NCBI RefSeq assembly: GCF_002434265.1 | Contig: NZ_DJJS01000006.1 | Coordinates: forward strand, 744,001 to 808,000 | Length of the DNA: 64,000 bases | Direction of reading: 5' to 3' | From: Pseudomonas sp. UBA6562 | Lineage (GTDB): Bacteria; Pseudomonadota; Gammaproteobacteria; Pseudomonadales; Pseudomonadaceae | In this document: one piece after another, positions 8,159-15,671 of the stretch | Position numbering within the stretch: the stretch's first letter is position 1 | How the letters are laid out: each line of letters opens with the position of its first letter | Notes under the pieces: generated by a model | Seen by the model: the letters and a program-made list of their open reading frames with translations, nothing else | Told to the model about the DNA's origin: nothing | Database searches by the model: none | Position numbers and translations under genes: made by a program

Positions 8159-9589
8159 ATGACGCTGTACGCCAACCTCGCCGAGCTGCTCGGTGCCCGT
8201 ATCGAGCAAGGCTTGTACCGCCCAGGCCAGCGCCTGCCCTCGGTGCGCGCGCTGAGCCTGGAGCATGGCGTAAGCCTGAGCACCGTGCAGCAGGCCTATC
8301 GCCTGCTCGAAGACAACGGCCTGGTCTCGCCGCGGCCAAAGTCCGGCTACTTCGTCAACGAGGGCCGCAGCCAGGCGGCGCTGCCCGCGGTCAGCCGACC
8401 GGCGCAGCGGCCGGTGGAAATCTCCCAGTGGGAGCAGGTGCTGGACCTGATGAGCAGCACCCCAAGCCGCGAGGTGATCCAGCTGGGGCGCGGCATGCCC
8501 GACGTCGACACCACCAGCCTCAAACCCCTGCTGCGCAGCCTGGCGCAGCTCAGCCGGCGCCTGGACATGCCGGGGCTGCATTACGACACCATCCACGGCA
8601 ACCTGCGCCTGCGCGAACAGATCACCCGTCTGACCCTCGATTCGGGCTGCCGCCTGGCCGCCACCGACGTGGTGGTGACCACCGGTTGCCATGAGGCGCT
8701 GTCGTGCGCCATCCGCGCGGTGTGCGAACCGGGCGACATCGTCGCGGTGGAATCGCCGAGCTTCCACGGTGCCATGCAGACCCTCAAGGGCCTGGGCATG
8801 AAGGCCATGGAAATCCCCACCGATCCGCTGACCGGGATCAGCCTCGAAGCCCTGGAGCTGGCCTTGGAGCAATGGCCGATCAGGCTCATCCAAGTCACCC
8901 CCAGCTGCAACAACCCGCTGGGCTACGTCATGCCCGAGGCGCGCAAGAAAGCCCTGCTGAACCTGGCCCAGCGCTTCGACGTGGCGATTCTCGAAGACGA
9001 CGTCTACGGCGATCTGGCCTACACCTACCCCCGCCCGCGCACGATCAAGTCGTTCGACGACGACGGCCGCGTGCTGCTCTGCAGTTCGTTCTCCAAGACC
9101 CTGGCGCCCGGCCTGCGAGTGGGCTGGGTGGCGCCTGGGCGCTACCTGGAGCGGGTGCTGCACATGAAATACATCAGCACCGGCTGCACCGCCGCCCAGC
9201 CGCAGCTGGCGATCGCCGACTTCATCGCCGAAGGCCACTACCAGCCGCACCTGCGCCGCCTGCGCAGCCAGTACCAACGCAGCCGCGACGTGATGAGCGA
9301 TTGGGTGGCGCGGTATTTCCCGGCCGGCACCCGGGTCAGCCGTCCGCAGGGCGGGTTCATGCTGTGGGTGGAACTGCCCGAGCACTTCGATACCTTACGG
9401 CTCAACCGTGCCTTGCTCGAACAAGGGGTACAGATTGCCGTGGGCAGCATCTTTTCCGCCGCCGGCAAATACCGTCACTGCCTGCGCATGAACTACGCCG
9501 TGCGCCCCTCGGCCGAACTCGAAGCGGCGGTGCGCCGCGTGGGTGAAACCGTACGACGCCTGCTGGCAGAAGACGACAGCGCTGAGTAA
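8159..9589 (+). CDS. MocR-type (GntR + aminotransferase) transcriptional regulator
   Basis: 476 residues. N-terminal GntR winged helix (about 1-70: RIEQGLYRPGQRLPSVRALSLEHGVSLSTVQQAYRLLEDNGLV), linker, then a fold-type I aminotransferase domain (about 110-470). The PLP lysine is in SSFSKTLAPGLRVGW and the upstream EDDVYGDLAY and TPSCNNPLGY motifs are intact. MocR proteins use PLP or its adduct with an amino compound as the effector and usually do not transaminate. Start ATG at 8159. It probably controls the divergent DUF1127 gene and itself; the effector is unknown. A PLP enzyme in a polyamine/alanine region is suggestive but not proof. Confidence 0.85.
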   Translation: MTLYANLAELLGARIEQGLYRPGQRLPSVRALSLEHGVSLSTVQQAYRLLEDNGLVSPRPKSGYFVNEGRSQAALPAVSRPAQRPVEISQWEQVLDLMSSTPSREVIQLGRGMPDVDTTSLKPLLRSLAQLSRRLDMPGLHYDTIHGNLRLREQITRLTLDSGCRLAATDVVVTTGCHEALSCAIRAVCEPGDIVAVESPSFHGAMQTLKGLGMKAMEIPTDPLTGISLEALELALEQWPIRLIQVTPSCNNPLGYVMPEARKKALLNLAQRFDVAILEDDVYGDLAYTYPRPRTIKSFDDDGRVLLCSSFSKTLAPGLRVGWVAPGRYLERVLHMKYISTGCTAAQPQLAIADFIAEGHYQPHLRRLRSQYQRSRDVMSDWVARYFPAGTRVSRPQGGFMLWVELPEHFDTLRLNRALLEQGVQIAVGSIFSAAGKYRHCLRMNYAVRPSAELEAAVRRVGETVRRLLAEDDSAE

Positions 9590-9649
9590 CTTTGCCCTAC
9601 TTCGCAGGGTCCATACCTGCGGACCTACTGCGTACAGGACGCTCCCACC

Positions 9650-11206
9650 TTGAAACTCCAGCGAGCATTGCCCCTCGTACTGGCGCTGTTGCTCGGCCTG
9701 GCCGGCTGCGCCAGCGTCAGCCCGCCGCGCCAGACCAGCCAGGCCCTGCCCGCCGAGCAATCGGCCTTCGGCCGCTCGGTGCTGAGCCAGGCGGCGGCCC
9801 ACGACGGCCGCTCCGGTTTCCGTCTGCTGCCCAACAGCACCGAGGCCTTCCACGCCCGCGCCGAGCTGCTGCGCAACGCGCAGACCAGCATCGATCTGCA
9901 GTACTACATCGTCCATGACGGCCTCAGCACCCGCACCCTGGTGCACGAACTGCTCGCCGCCGCCGACCGCGGCGTGCGCGTGCGCGTGCTGCTCGATGAC
10001 ACCACCAGCGACGGCCTGGACAGCCTGATCGGCACCCTCGCCGCCCACCCCAACATCCAGATCCGCGTGTTCAACCCGCTGCACCTGGGCCGCAGCACGG
10101 GCCTGACGCGCACTGCCGGGCGCCTGTTCAACCTGTCGTTGCAGCACCGGCGCATGCATAACAAGTTGTTCCTGGTGGACAACAGCATGGCCATCGTCGG
10201 CGGTCGCAACCTGGGCGACGAATACTTCGACGCCGAGCCCAACCTCAACTTCACCGACATCGACATGCTTGGCATCGGCCCGATCGCCGATCAGTTGGGC
10301 CACAGCTTCGACCAGTACTGGAACAGTGCCCTGAGCCGGCCGATCAACGATTTTCTCTGGCGCGAGCCCGACGCCGACGCCCTCAAGACCAGTCGCCAGC
10401 GCCTCGACGCTTCGCTGGTCAAGGCACGGGTCGAGCGCAAGGCGCTGTACGACCGGCTGATGGCTTGGCAACAGACGCCACGCCTGGCGCAGTGGCGCAA
10501 GGAGTTGATCTGGGCCCATGGCCAGGCGCTGTGGGATGCGCCGAGCAAGGTGCTGGCCAAGGACGAACCCGACCCGCAACTGCTGATGACCCAGCAACTG
10601 CTCCCCGACCTGCAGCAGGTGCAGCACGAGCTGATTCTGATCTCGGCCTATTTCGTGCCGGGCAAGACCGGTTTGGTCTACCTCACCGGCCGTGCCGACC
10701 AGGGCGTGAGCGTCAAGCTGCTGACCAACGCCCTGGAGGCCACCGACGTGCCGGCGGTGCACGGTGGCTATGCACCCTACCGCCGTGCGCTGCTCGAACA
10801 TGGCGTACAGCTGTTCGAGCTGCGCCGCCAACCCGGCGACCCCAGCTCCACGCGCGGCCTGAATTTCCGCGGCAGCTCCGATTCCAGCCTGCACAGCAAG
10901 GCGATGGTCTTCGACCGGCACAAGACCTTCGTCGGCTCGTTCAACTTCGATCCGCGTTCGGTGCTGTGGAATACCGAGGTGGGCGTACTGGTAGACAGCC
11001 CGAAACTGGCCGAATACACCCGCGCGCTGGCCTTGCAGGGCATGGCTCCGGACGTCAGCTACCGGCCCGTGCTGCAGGACGGCAAGCTGGTGTGGATCAC
11101 CGAAGACAATGGCCAGCTGCACACCCTGACCCGCGAGCCTGGCGGCGTCTGGCGGCGCTTCAACGCCTGGGTGGCTAAAGCAGTAGGGCTGGAGCGGATG
11201 CTCTAG
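9650..11206 (+). CDS. Phospholipase D family lipoprotein (cardiolipin synthase C-like)
   Basis: 518 residues from a TTG at 9650 with AGGA upstream. Signal peptide with lipobox LAGC (Cys20), so probably an envelope lipoprotein. Two HKD catalytic motifs: HNKLFLVDNSMAIVGG near 165 and HSKAMVFDRHKTFVGS near 420, each followed by the expected N/D residues (GGRNLGDEYF, SFNFDPRS). Spacing and length fit the ClsC/YmdC branch of phospholipase D proteins, which make cardiolipin or phosphatidyl products. Without a ClsC partner gene nearby the substrate stays uncertain. Follows the MocR gene by 60 bases. Confidence 0.82.
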   Translation: MKLQRALPLVLALLLGLAGCASVSPPRQTSQALPAEQSAFGRSVLSQAAAHDGRSGFRLLPNSTEAFHARAELLRNAQTSIDLQYYIVHDGLSTRTLVHELLAAADRGVRVRVLLDDTTSDGLDSLIGTLAAHPNIQIRVFNPLHLGRSTGLTRTAGRLFNLSLQHRRMHNKLFLVDNSMAIVGGRNLGDEYFDAEPNLNFTDIDMLGIGPIADQLGHSFDQYWNSALSRPINDFLWREPDADALKTSRQRLDASLVKARVERKALYDRLMAWQQTPRLAQWRKELIWAHGQALWDAPSKVLAKDEPDPQLLMTQQLLPDLQQVQHELILISAYFVPGKTGLVYLTGRADQGVSVKLLTNALEATDVPAVHGGYAPYRRALLEHGVQLFELRRQPGDPSSTRGLNFRGSSDSSLHSKAMVFDRHKTFVGSFNFDPRSVLWNTEVGVLVDSPKLAEYTRALALQGMAPDVSYRPVLQDGKLVWITEDNGQLHTLTREPGGVWRRFNAWVAKAVGLERML

Positions 11207-11216
11207 AGCGGCCGAC

Positions 11217-12359
11217 TCACGCCTTGGCAGCAGGCGCGAACGCGCCGGGGCGCTGGGTCAGCCAGACCAAACCCGCAGCGCCGGCCGCCATGATCCACAG
11301 CAGGGCATGGCCGCTGATCCACTGGCTGCCCGCCCCGGCCAGCAGCGGCCCGAGCAGGCAGCCGATGCCCCACAGTTGGGCCACGTGGGCATTGGCCCTG
11401 ACCAGCGCATCGTCCCGATAGCGTTCGCCGATCAGCACCAGCGACAGGGTGAACAGACCACCGGCGCTGGCGCCGAACAGCACCCACAGCGGCCAGATCG
11501 CAGGCGTATGCAGCAGTAGCGGGATCGTCAGGCTGGTGATCAGCAAGGTCACCGCGCAGCCGGTGAACAGGAGGCGTCGCGACAGGCGATCGGCCAGCGC
11601 GCCGATGGGCAGTTGCAGCACCGCATCGCCTACCACCACGGTACTGACCATGAACAGCGCCAGCTCGGCGGTGAAACCCTGTTGCAGGCAATAGACCGGC
11701 AACAGCGTCAGAATCATCGCTTCGAAGGCAGCGAACAAGGCGATGGCCCAAGCGATCACCGGCAGGTGGCGGCAGAAGCCGACCAGGTCGCGCAGGCCGA
11801 CGCTGCACGCCTCGGTGACAGGCGCGCCGTCACGGCCCAGCAGTATCAGCGGCGACAGCAGCAACAGCCCGGTCGCGGCCCAGAAGCCAAAGTCGTCGTC
11901 CGAGCCCAGGACGCCCAACAGCAACGGCCCGGCCAGCTGGCTCAGGGCGTAACTGCTGCCATACAGCGCCACCAGCCGACCGCGCCATTGCTCGACCACC
12001 AACTGGTTGATCCAGCTCTCGCCCAGCACGAACACCACGGTCAGCGACATGCCGATCAACAGGCGCAGGCCCAGCCATAGCGGGTAGCTGGGCAGCACGG
12101 CCACCAACCCGATCGACAACGCCCCGCCCCACAGGCACAAGCGCATCGCCGCCGGCACCCCGACCCACCCGGCCAGCCGGCTGGCGAAGCTCGCCCCCAG
12201 CAGCACGCCCAGTGCCGGCATGGCGGCCATCACGCCGATGGCGAAGCCGCCGTAGCCCTGCTGCTCCAGGCGCAGCGACACCAGCGGCATGCTCACGCCC
12301 AGCGCCAGGCCCACGCTCAACACGGCCGACAGGACAGCGAAATAGGTTGCCCAGCGCAT
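11217..12359 (-). CDS. MFS transporter, YcaD-like
   Basis: 380 residues with about 12 hydrophobic helices, an inner-membrane major facilitator. Signs of the family: AAMPALGVLLGASFASRLAG in the first half and the loop GALADRLSRRLLF in the second, equivalent to the MFS cytosolic motif. Resembles the YcaD/YfkF group of small sugar/drug-type porters; the substrate is not known. Located 102 bases downstream of kauB on the same strand, so it may be cotranscribed and could serve amine or acid traffic, which is inference only. Its stop is 10 bases from the convergent phospholipase D gene. Confidence 0.8.
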   Translation of the reverse strand: MRWATYFAVLSAVLSVGLALGVSMPLVSLRLEQQGYGGFAIGVMAAMPALGVLLGASFASRLAGWVGVPAAMRLCLWGGALSIGLVAVLPSYPLWLGLRLLIGMSLTVVFVLGESWINQLVVEQWRGRLVALYGSSYALSQLAGPLLLGVLGSDDDFGFWAATGLLLLSPLILLGRDGAPVTEACSVGLRDLVGFCRHLPVIAWAIALFAAFEAMILTLLPVYCLQQGFTAELALFMVSTVVVGDAVLQLPIGALADRLSRRLLFTGCAVTLLITSLTIPLLLHTPAIWPLWVLFGASAGGLFTLSLVLIGERYRDDALVRANAHVAQLWGIGCLLGPLLAGAGSQWISGHALLWIMAAGAAGLVWLTQRPGAFAPAAKA

Positions 12360-12461
12360 GGCGGCTCCTTGGCGAGAAATCGGCGGACGACAGAAACGAC
12401 GCAGCCGGACCGACGTATCGGCCCGGCTGCGGGTGTGGCCTGAGAGGCTTGGACTGGGCCG

Positions 12462-13955
12462 TTACAGCTTGATCCAGGTGGCCTTCAGCTCGGTGTACTT
12501 CTCCAGCGCATGCAGCGACTTGTCGCGGCCGTTGCCCGACTGCTTGAAGCCGCCGAAGGGCGCGGTCATGTCGCCGCCGTCGTACTGGTTGACCCACACG
12601 CTGCCGGCACGCACGGCGCGGGCGGTCTTGTGCGCCTTGGAGATGTCTGCCGTCCAGATGCCCGCCGCCAGGCCGTACGGCGTGTCGTTGGCGATGGCGA
12701 TGGCTTCTTCGGCGGTGTCGAAGGTGATCACCGACAGCACGGGGCCGAAGATTTCTTCCTGGGCGATCTTCATGGCGTTGGTCACGCCGTCGAAGATGGT
12801 CGGCTCGACGTAGGTGCCGCCAGTCTCTTCGAAGATGCGTTTGCCACCGGTGAGCAGCGTGGCGCCGTCCTGGTGGCCGGCGTCGATGTACGACAGCACG
12901 GTGTTCATCTGCTGGGTATCGACCAGAGCGCCGACGGTGGTCGCCGGATCCAGCGGGTTGCCCGGCTTCCAGGCCTTGAGGGCCTCGACCACCTTGGGCA
13001 GGAACTGGTCGCGGATCGAGCGTTCGACCAGCAGTCGCGAGCCGGCAGTGCACACTTCGCCCTGGTTGAAGGCGATGGCGCTGGCGGCGGCCTGGGCGGC
13101 GGCGTCCAGATCGGGGGCGTCGGCGAAGACGATGTTCGGGCTCTTGCCACCGGCTTCCAGCCACACGCGCTTCATGTTCGACTCGCCGGCGTAGATCATC
13201 AGTTGCTTAGCGATGCGGCTGGAGCCGGTGAACACCAGGGTGTCGACGTCCATGTGCAGGGCCAGGGCCTTGCCAACCGTGTGGCCGTAGCCGGGCAGCA
13301 CGTTGAGCACGCCGGCGGGAATGCCCGCTTCGATCGCCAACTGGGCGATGCGGATGGCGGTCAGCGGGGATTTTTCGGACGGTTTGAGCACCACCGAGTT
13401 GCCGGTCGCCAGGGCTGGCCCGAGCTTCCAGCAGGCCATCATCAGGGGGAAGTTCCAGGGTACGATGGCCGCAACCACGCCGACCGGCTCGCGGGTGACC
13501 AGGCCGAGCTGGTCGTGGGGCGTGGGCGCCACTTCGTCGTAGACTTTGTCGATGGCTTCGGCGGTCCAGTGGACGGCATTGGCCGCGCCGGGGATGTCGA
13601 TACTGGAGGAGTCGCCGATGGGTTTACCCATGTCGAGGGTTTCCAGCAGCGCCAGCTCTTCCACGTTGGCGCGCATCAGCTCGGCGAAGCGGATCAGACG
13701 CGCCTTGCGCTTGGCCGGGGCCAGGCCCGACCAGACGCCGGAATCGAAGGTGGCGCGGGCGTTTTCCACGGCCCGATTGGCGTCGGCCACGTCGCAACTG
13801 GCAATCTTGGCGAGGAAACGACCGTCGACCGGGCTGAGGCAGTCGAAGGTTTCCCCGGCGCTGGCGTCGGTGTACTGGCCATCGATGAAGGCACGGCCCT
13901 CGATCTTCAGTTGCTGTGCGCGTTGTTCCCAATCCGCATGCGTCAGGGTGGTCAT
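12462..13955 (-). CDS. kauB: Aldehyde dehydrogenase KauB (gamma-glutamyl-aminobutyraldehyde / guanidinobutyraldehyde)
   Basis: 497-residue NAD(P)-dependent aldehyde dehydrogenase. Catalytic Cys302 is in FNQGEVCTAGSRL, general-base Glu267 in WLEAGGKSPN, and the NAD-binding stretch is PWNFPLMMACWKLGPAL. The sequence is very close to P. aeruginosa KauB (PauC), which oxidises aldehydes from polyamine and agmatine breakdown, the step after PauB. The start is the ATG at 13955, preceded by GAGGAGGAG; upstream in-frame codons lack a ribosome site. Divergent from the cupin gene across a region with a PuuR-like operator, so PauR control is likely. Confidence 0.92.
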   Translation of the reverse strand: MTTLTHADWEQRAQQLKIEGRAFIDGQYTDASAGETFDCLSPVDGRFLAKIASCDVADANRAVENARATFDSGVWSGLAPAKRKARLIRFAELMRANVEELALLETLDMGKPIGDSSSIDIPGAANAVHWTAEAIDKVYDEVAPTPHDQLGLVTREPVGVVAAIVPWNFPLMMACWKLGPALATGNSVVLKPSEKSPLTAIRIAQLAIEAGIPAGVLNVLPGYGHTVGKALALHMDVDTLVFTGSSRIAKQLMIYAGESNMKRVWLEAGGKSPNIVFADAPDLDAAAQAAASAIAFNQGEVCTAGSRLLVERSIRDQFLPKVVEALKAWKPGNPLDPATTVGALVDTQQMNTVLSYIDAGHQDGATLLTGGKRIFEETGGTYVEPTIFDGVTNAMKIAQEEIFGPVLSVITFDTAEEAIAIANDTPYGLAAGIWTADISKAHKTARAVRAGSVWVNQYDGGDMTAPFGGFKQSGNGRDKSLHALEKYTELKATWIKL

Positions 13956-14116
13956 TACCGAACTCCTCCTCTTGTAGGGGTGCAACGCCGCACTGAGGGC
14001 GCGCAGGCGTTGTCTGAAATACTGGCCGGGCAACGAGTGCGCACAGGCGCTAGCACCCTAAACCAGGCCGATCAAACTATCAATATATTTGACACGATCG
14101 GCATTTAAGACCTCAT

Positions 14117-14136
14117 ATGTTCATTTTATTAAACAT
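14117..14136. promoter_or_regulatory. PuuR/PauR-like operator
   Basis: The interrupted palindrome ATGTTCATTTTATTAAACAT lies between kauB and the cupin gene. On the minus strand it contains AATAAAATGAACA, matching the published E. coli PuuR recognition sequence AAAATATAATGAACA at 12 of 15 bases by eye. The surrounding 80 bases are unusually AT-rich for this genome. Binding by the PauR encoded at 2204-2752 is inferred. Confidence 0.6.
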
Positions 14137-14151
14137 GCACGGGGACCCATC

Positions 14152-14529
14152 ATGAGCATCTCCACCATCATAGACTTCGCCCAGGTGCTGACCGAAGCCG
14201 AGCGCTACCGGCCGGCGGCGGAAAAAATCCTCTCGGGCGACCCCGACCAACTGGTTTACAACCACTACGCCAGCCCCTGCGGCCAGTTCGCGGCAGGCGT
14301 TTGGGAGGGTGCAGTGGGACACTGGAAGGTCAGCTACACCGAACATGAATATTGCGAAATCGTCCAAGGCGTATCGGTGCTGCGTGACGAAGCCGGCGAG
14401 GCGAAAACGCTGCGTGCGGGCGATCGCTTCGTGATCCCGGCCGGTTTCGAGGGTACGTGGGAAGTGCTGGAGCCGTGCCGCAAGATCTATGTGATGTTCG
14501 AAGCCGCATCGCCGACGGTAGATATCTAA
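14152..14529 (+). CDS. Cupin domain protein (DUF861/EutQ-like)
   Basis: 125 residues from the ATG at 14152. A single small cupin barrel (about 45-120): WKVSYTEHEYCEIVQGVSVL and LRAGDRFVIPAGFEGTWEVLEP are the two cupin motifs of the DUF861 type. Members often act on or bind small polar metabolites in amine and ureide catabolism; no reaction can be assigned. It is divergent from kauB and directly downstream of the PuuR-like site, so it probably belongs to the polyamine regulon. Followed 72 bases later by the small I78-like gene. Confidence 0.8.
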   Translation: MSISTIIDFAQVLTEAERYRPAAEKILSGDPDQLVYNHYASPCGQFAAGVWEGAVGHWKVSYTEHEYCEIVQGVSVLRDEAGEAKTLRAGDRFVIPAGFEGTWEVLEPCRKIYVMFEAASPTVDI

Positions 14530-14601
14530 CGCTGGCTGAGGTGAGGGGGCGAGACGATAGGTGTGCCTAATCCCAGGCATTTCCTGCGAAGGAGCAACAC
14601 C

Positions 14602-14835
14602 ATGACCATTAATCTGCCCCCTCTCACCGATATGCCCATCGAAGATGTGCTGGCCCCGGTCCGCCATGTCATCGGCTCGCCTTATGTCGAAAGCGTCAAA
14701 GACTACATCCTTGCACTGACGGGTCTGCGTCGGGCCGTAGGCCCTGGAGAACCGGCCACCAAGGACATTCGCACGGACCGTGTTTTCATTTCGGTGGACG
14801 ACGACGGCCGCATTGCCCGACTGACGATCAAGTGA
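14602..14835 (+). CDS. Peptidase inhibitor I78-like small protein
   Basis: 77 residues from the ATG at 14602, with AAGGAG 8 bases upstream. The C-terminal half, LRRAVGPGEPATKDIRTDRV followed by FISVDDDGRIARL, fits the I78 family pattern (R-V-x-PG, T-x-D, R-x-DR, DDDGRI). Classical members are secreted or lipoprotein serine-protease inhibitors, but this one has no signal peptide and no cysteines, so it should be cytosolic and may not inhibit an extracellular protease. A bidirectional terminator follows at 14859. Confidence 0.65.
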   Translation: MTINLPPLTDMPIEDVLAPVRHVIGSPYVESVKDYILALTGLRRAVGPGEPATKDIRTDRVFISVDDDGRIARLTIK

Positions 14836-14858
14836 AGCGCCCCCGCCCTTGAAGGCAT

Positions 14859-14894
14859 AAAAAAACCCGCATCCTTTCGGATACGGGTTTTTTT
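14859..14894. terminator. Bidirectional rho-independent terminator
   Basis: AAAACCCG and ATCC pair with GGAT and CGGGTTTT around the loop TTTC, with A and T runs on both sides. It can end transcripts from the I78-like gene (plus) and from rpmBG (minus). Confidence 0.88.
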
Positions 14895-14907
14895 AGTCGC
14901 CGATCAA

Positions 14908-15063
14908 TTACTTGATCTTGGCTTCCTTGTAGATCACGTGCTTGCGAACGACCGGATCGTATTTCTTGATCTCGATCTTGTCCGGGGTAGTACGCTTGTT
15001 CTTGTCGGTGGTATAGAAATGGCCGGTGTTAGCGGTCGATACCAGACGGATCAATTCACGCAT
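14908..15063 (-). CDS. rpmG: 50S ribosomal protein L33
   Basis: 51 residues from the ATG at 15063: begins MRELIRLVSTANTGHFYTTD and ends VIYKEAKIK, which is bacterial L33. It is the cysteine-free form, so no zinc ribbon. Component of the large ribosomal subunit near the E site. Lies 11 bases after rpmB in the same orientation, the usual rpmB-rpmG operon, and ends just before the bidirectional terminator. Confidence 0.97.
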   Translation of the reverse strand: MRELIRLVSTANTGHFYTTDKNKRTTPDKIEIKKYDPVVRKHVIYKEAKIK

Positions 15064-15074
15064 GATGCTCTCCC

Positions 15075-15311
15075 TTAAACCTTGTTGCCGGCGCGACGGA
15101 TGTCGACCAGGACGGCATCGATGCCGCGCTTGTCGATGATACGCATACCTTTGGCGGAAACGCGCAGACGCACGAAACGCTTCTCGGATTCAACCCAGAA
15201 ACGGTGATGCTGCAGGTTCGGCAGGAAACGACGACGGGTTTTGTTGTTTGCGTGGGAAATGTTATTCCCAGTTACCGGACCCTTACCGGTAACTTGACAG
15301 ACTCTCGACAT
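15075..15311 (-). CDS. rpmB: 50S ribosomal protein L28
   Basis: 78 residues; MSRVCQVTGKGPVTGNNISH is the L28 start and NLQHHRFWVESEKRFVRLRV the core. Part of the large subunit. Codon use is that of a highly expressed gene, with little of the GC-rich third-position bias seen nearby. First gene of rpmB-rpmG, with a strong promoter at 15458-15486. Confidence 0.98.
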   Translation of the reverse strand: MSRVCQVTGKGPVTGNNISHANNKTRRRFLPNLQHHRFWVESEKRFVRLRVSAKGMRIIDKRGIDAVLVDIRRAGNKV

Positions 15312-15671
15312 GCCTCAGCCCTCTAAAACCACATGCCCAACCCGGCATGGGTTGGCCGCTTAATCTCTCAGTCTTGGCGCCAGGCGCCGTATTTCAGGGG
15401 TCTTATTCGACCGGACCCGCTTGCGCGGCAGACCGAGCCCCTAGAAAAGAGCGCTGCTTTATACCAGAAAGACTTGTGCACAACAACTCTCCGCGTACAT
15501 CGGAGCACGCTAGCACGGCTGCGGTCGGCCGTCGCACAAGGCTAGCGCAGCGTGCGCCGTTCGTCGCCGAATTAATTGCCAAGGCTGTGGTCATTTGCAG
15601 GCATCGCCCCTACTGTAGGACGTTTCCAGCCAGAACCGGCCGATAGCCACCGACCCATCGAGGACTTCCCC
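15312..15671. other. Intergenic region, rpmB leader and promoter
   Basis: No gene seen in 360 bases. It holds the rpmBG promoter and about 145 bases of leader, including the small palindrome GGCGCCAGGCGCC near 15375. The right-hand part before the binding-protein gene shows no clear promoter. Confidence 0.6.
15458..15486 (-). promoter_or_regulatory. Sigma-70 promoter of rpmBG
   Basis: Minus strand TTGTTG (15486-15481), a 17-base spacer, then TATAAA (15463-15458). Spacing and hexamers are close to consensus, fitting a strong ribosomal-protein promoter. Confidence 0.65.
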
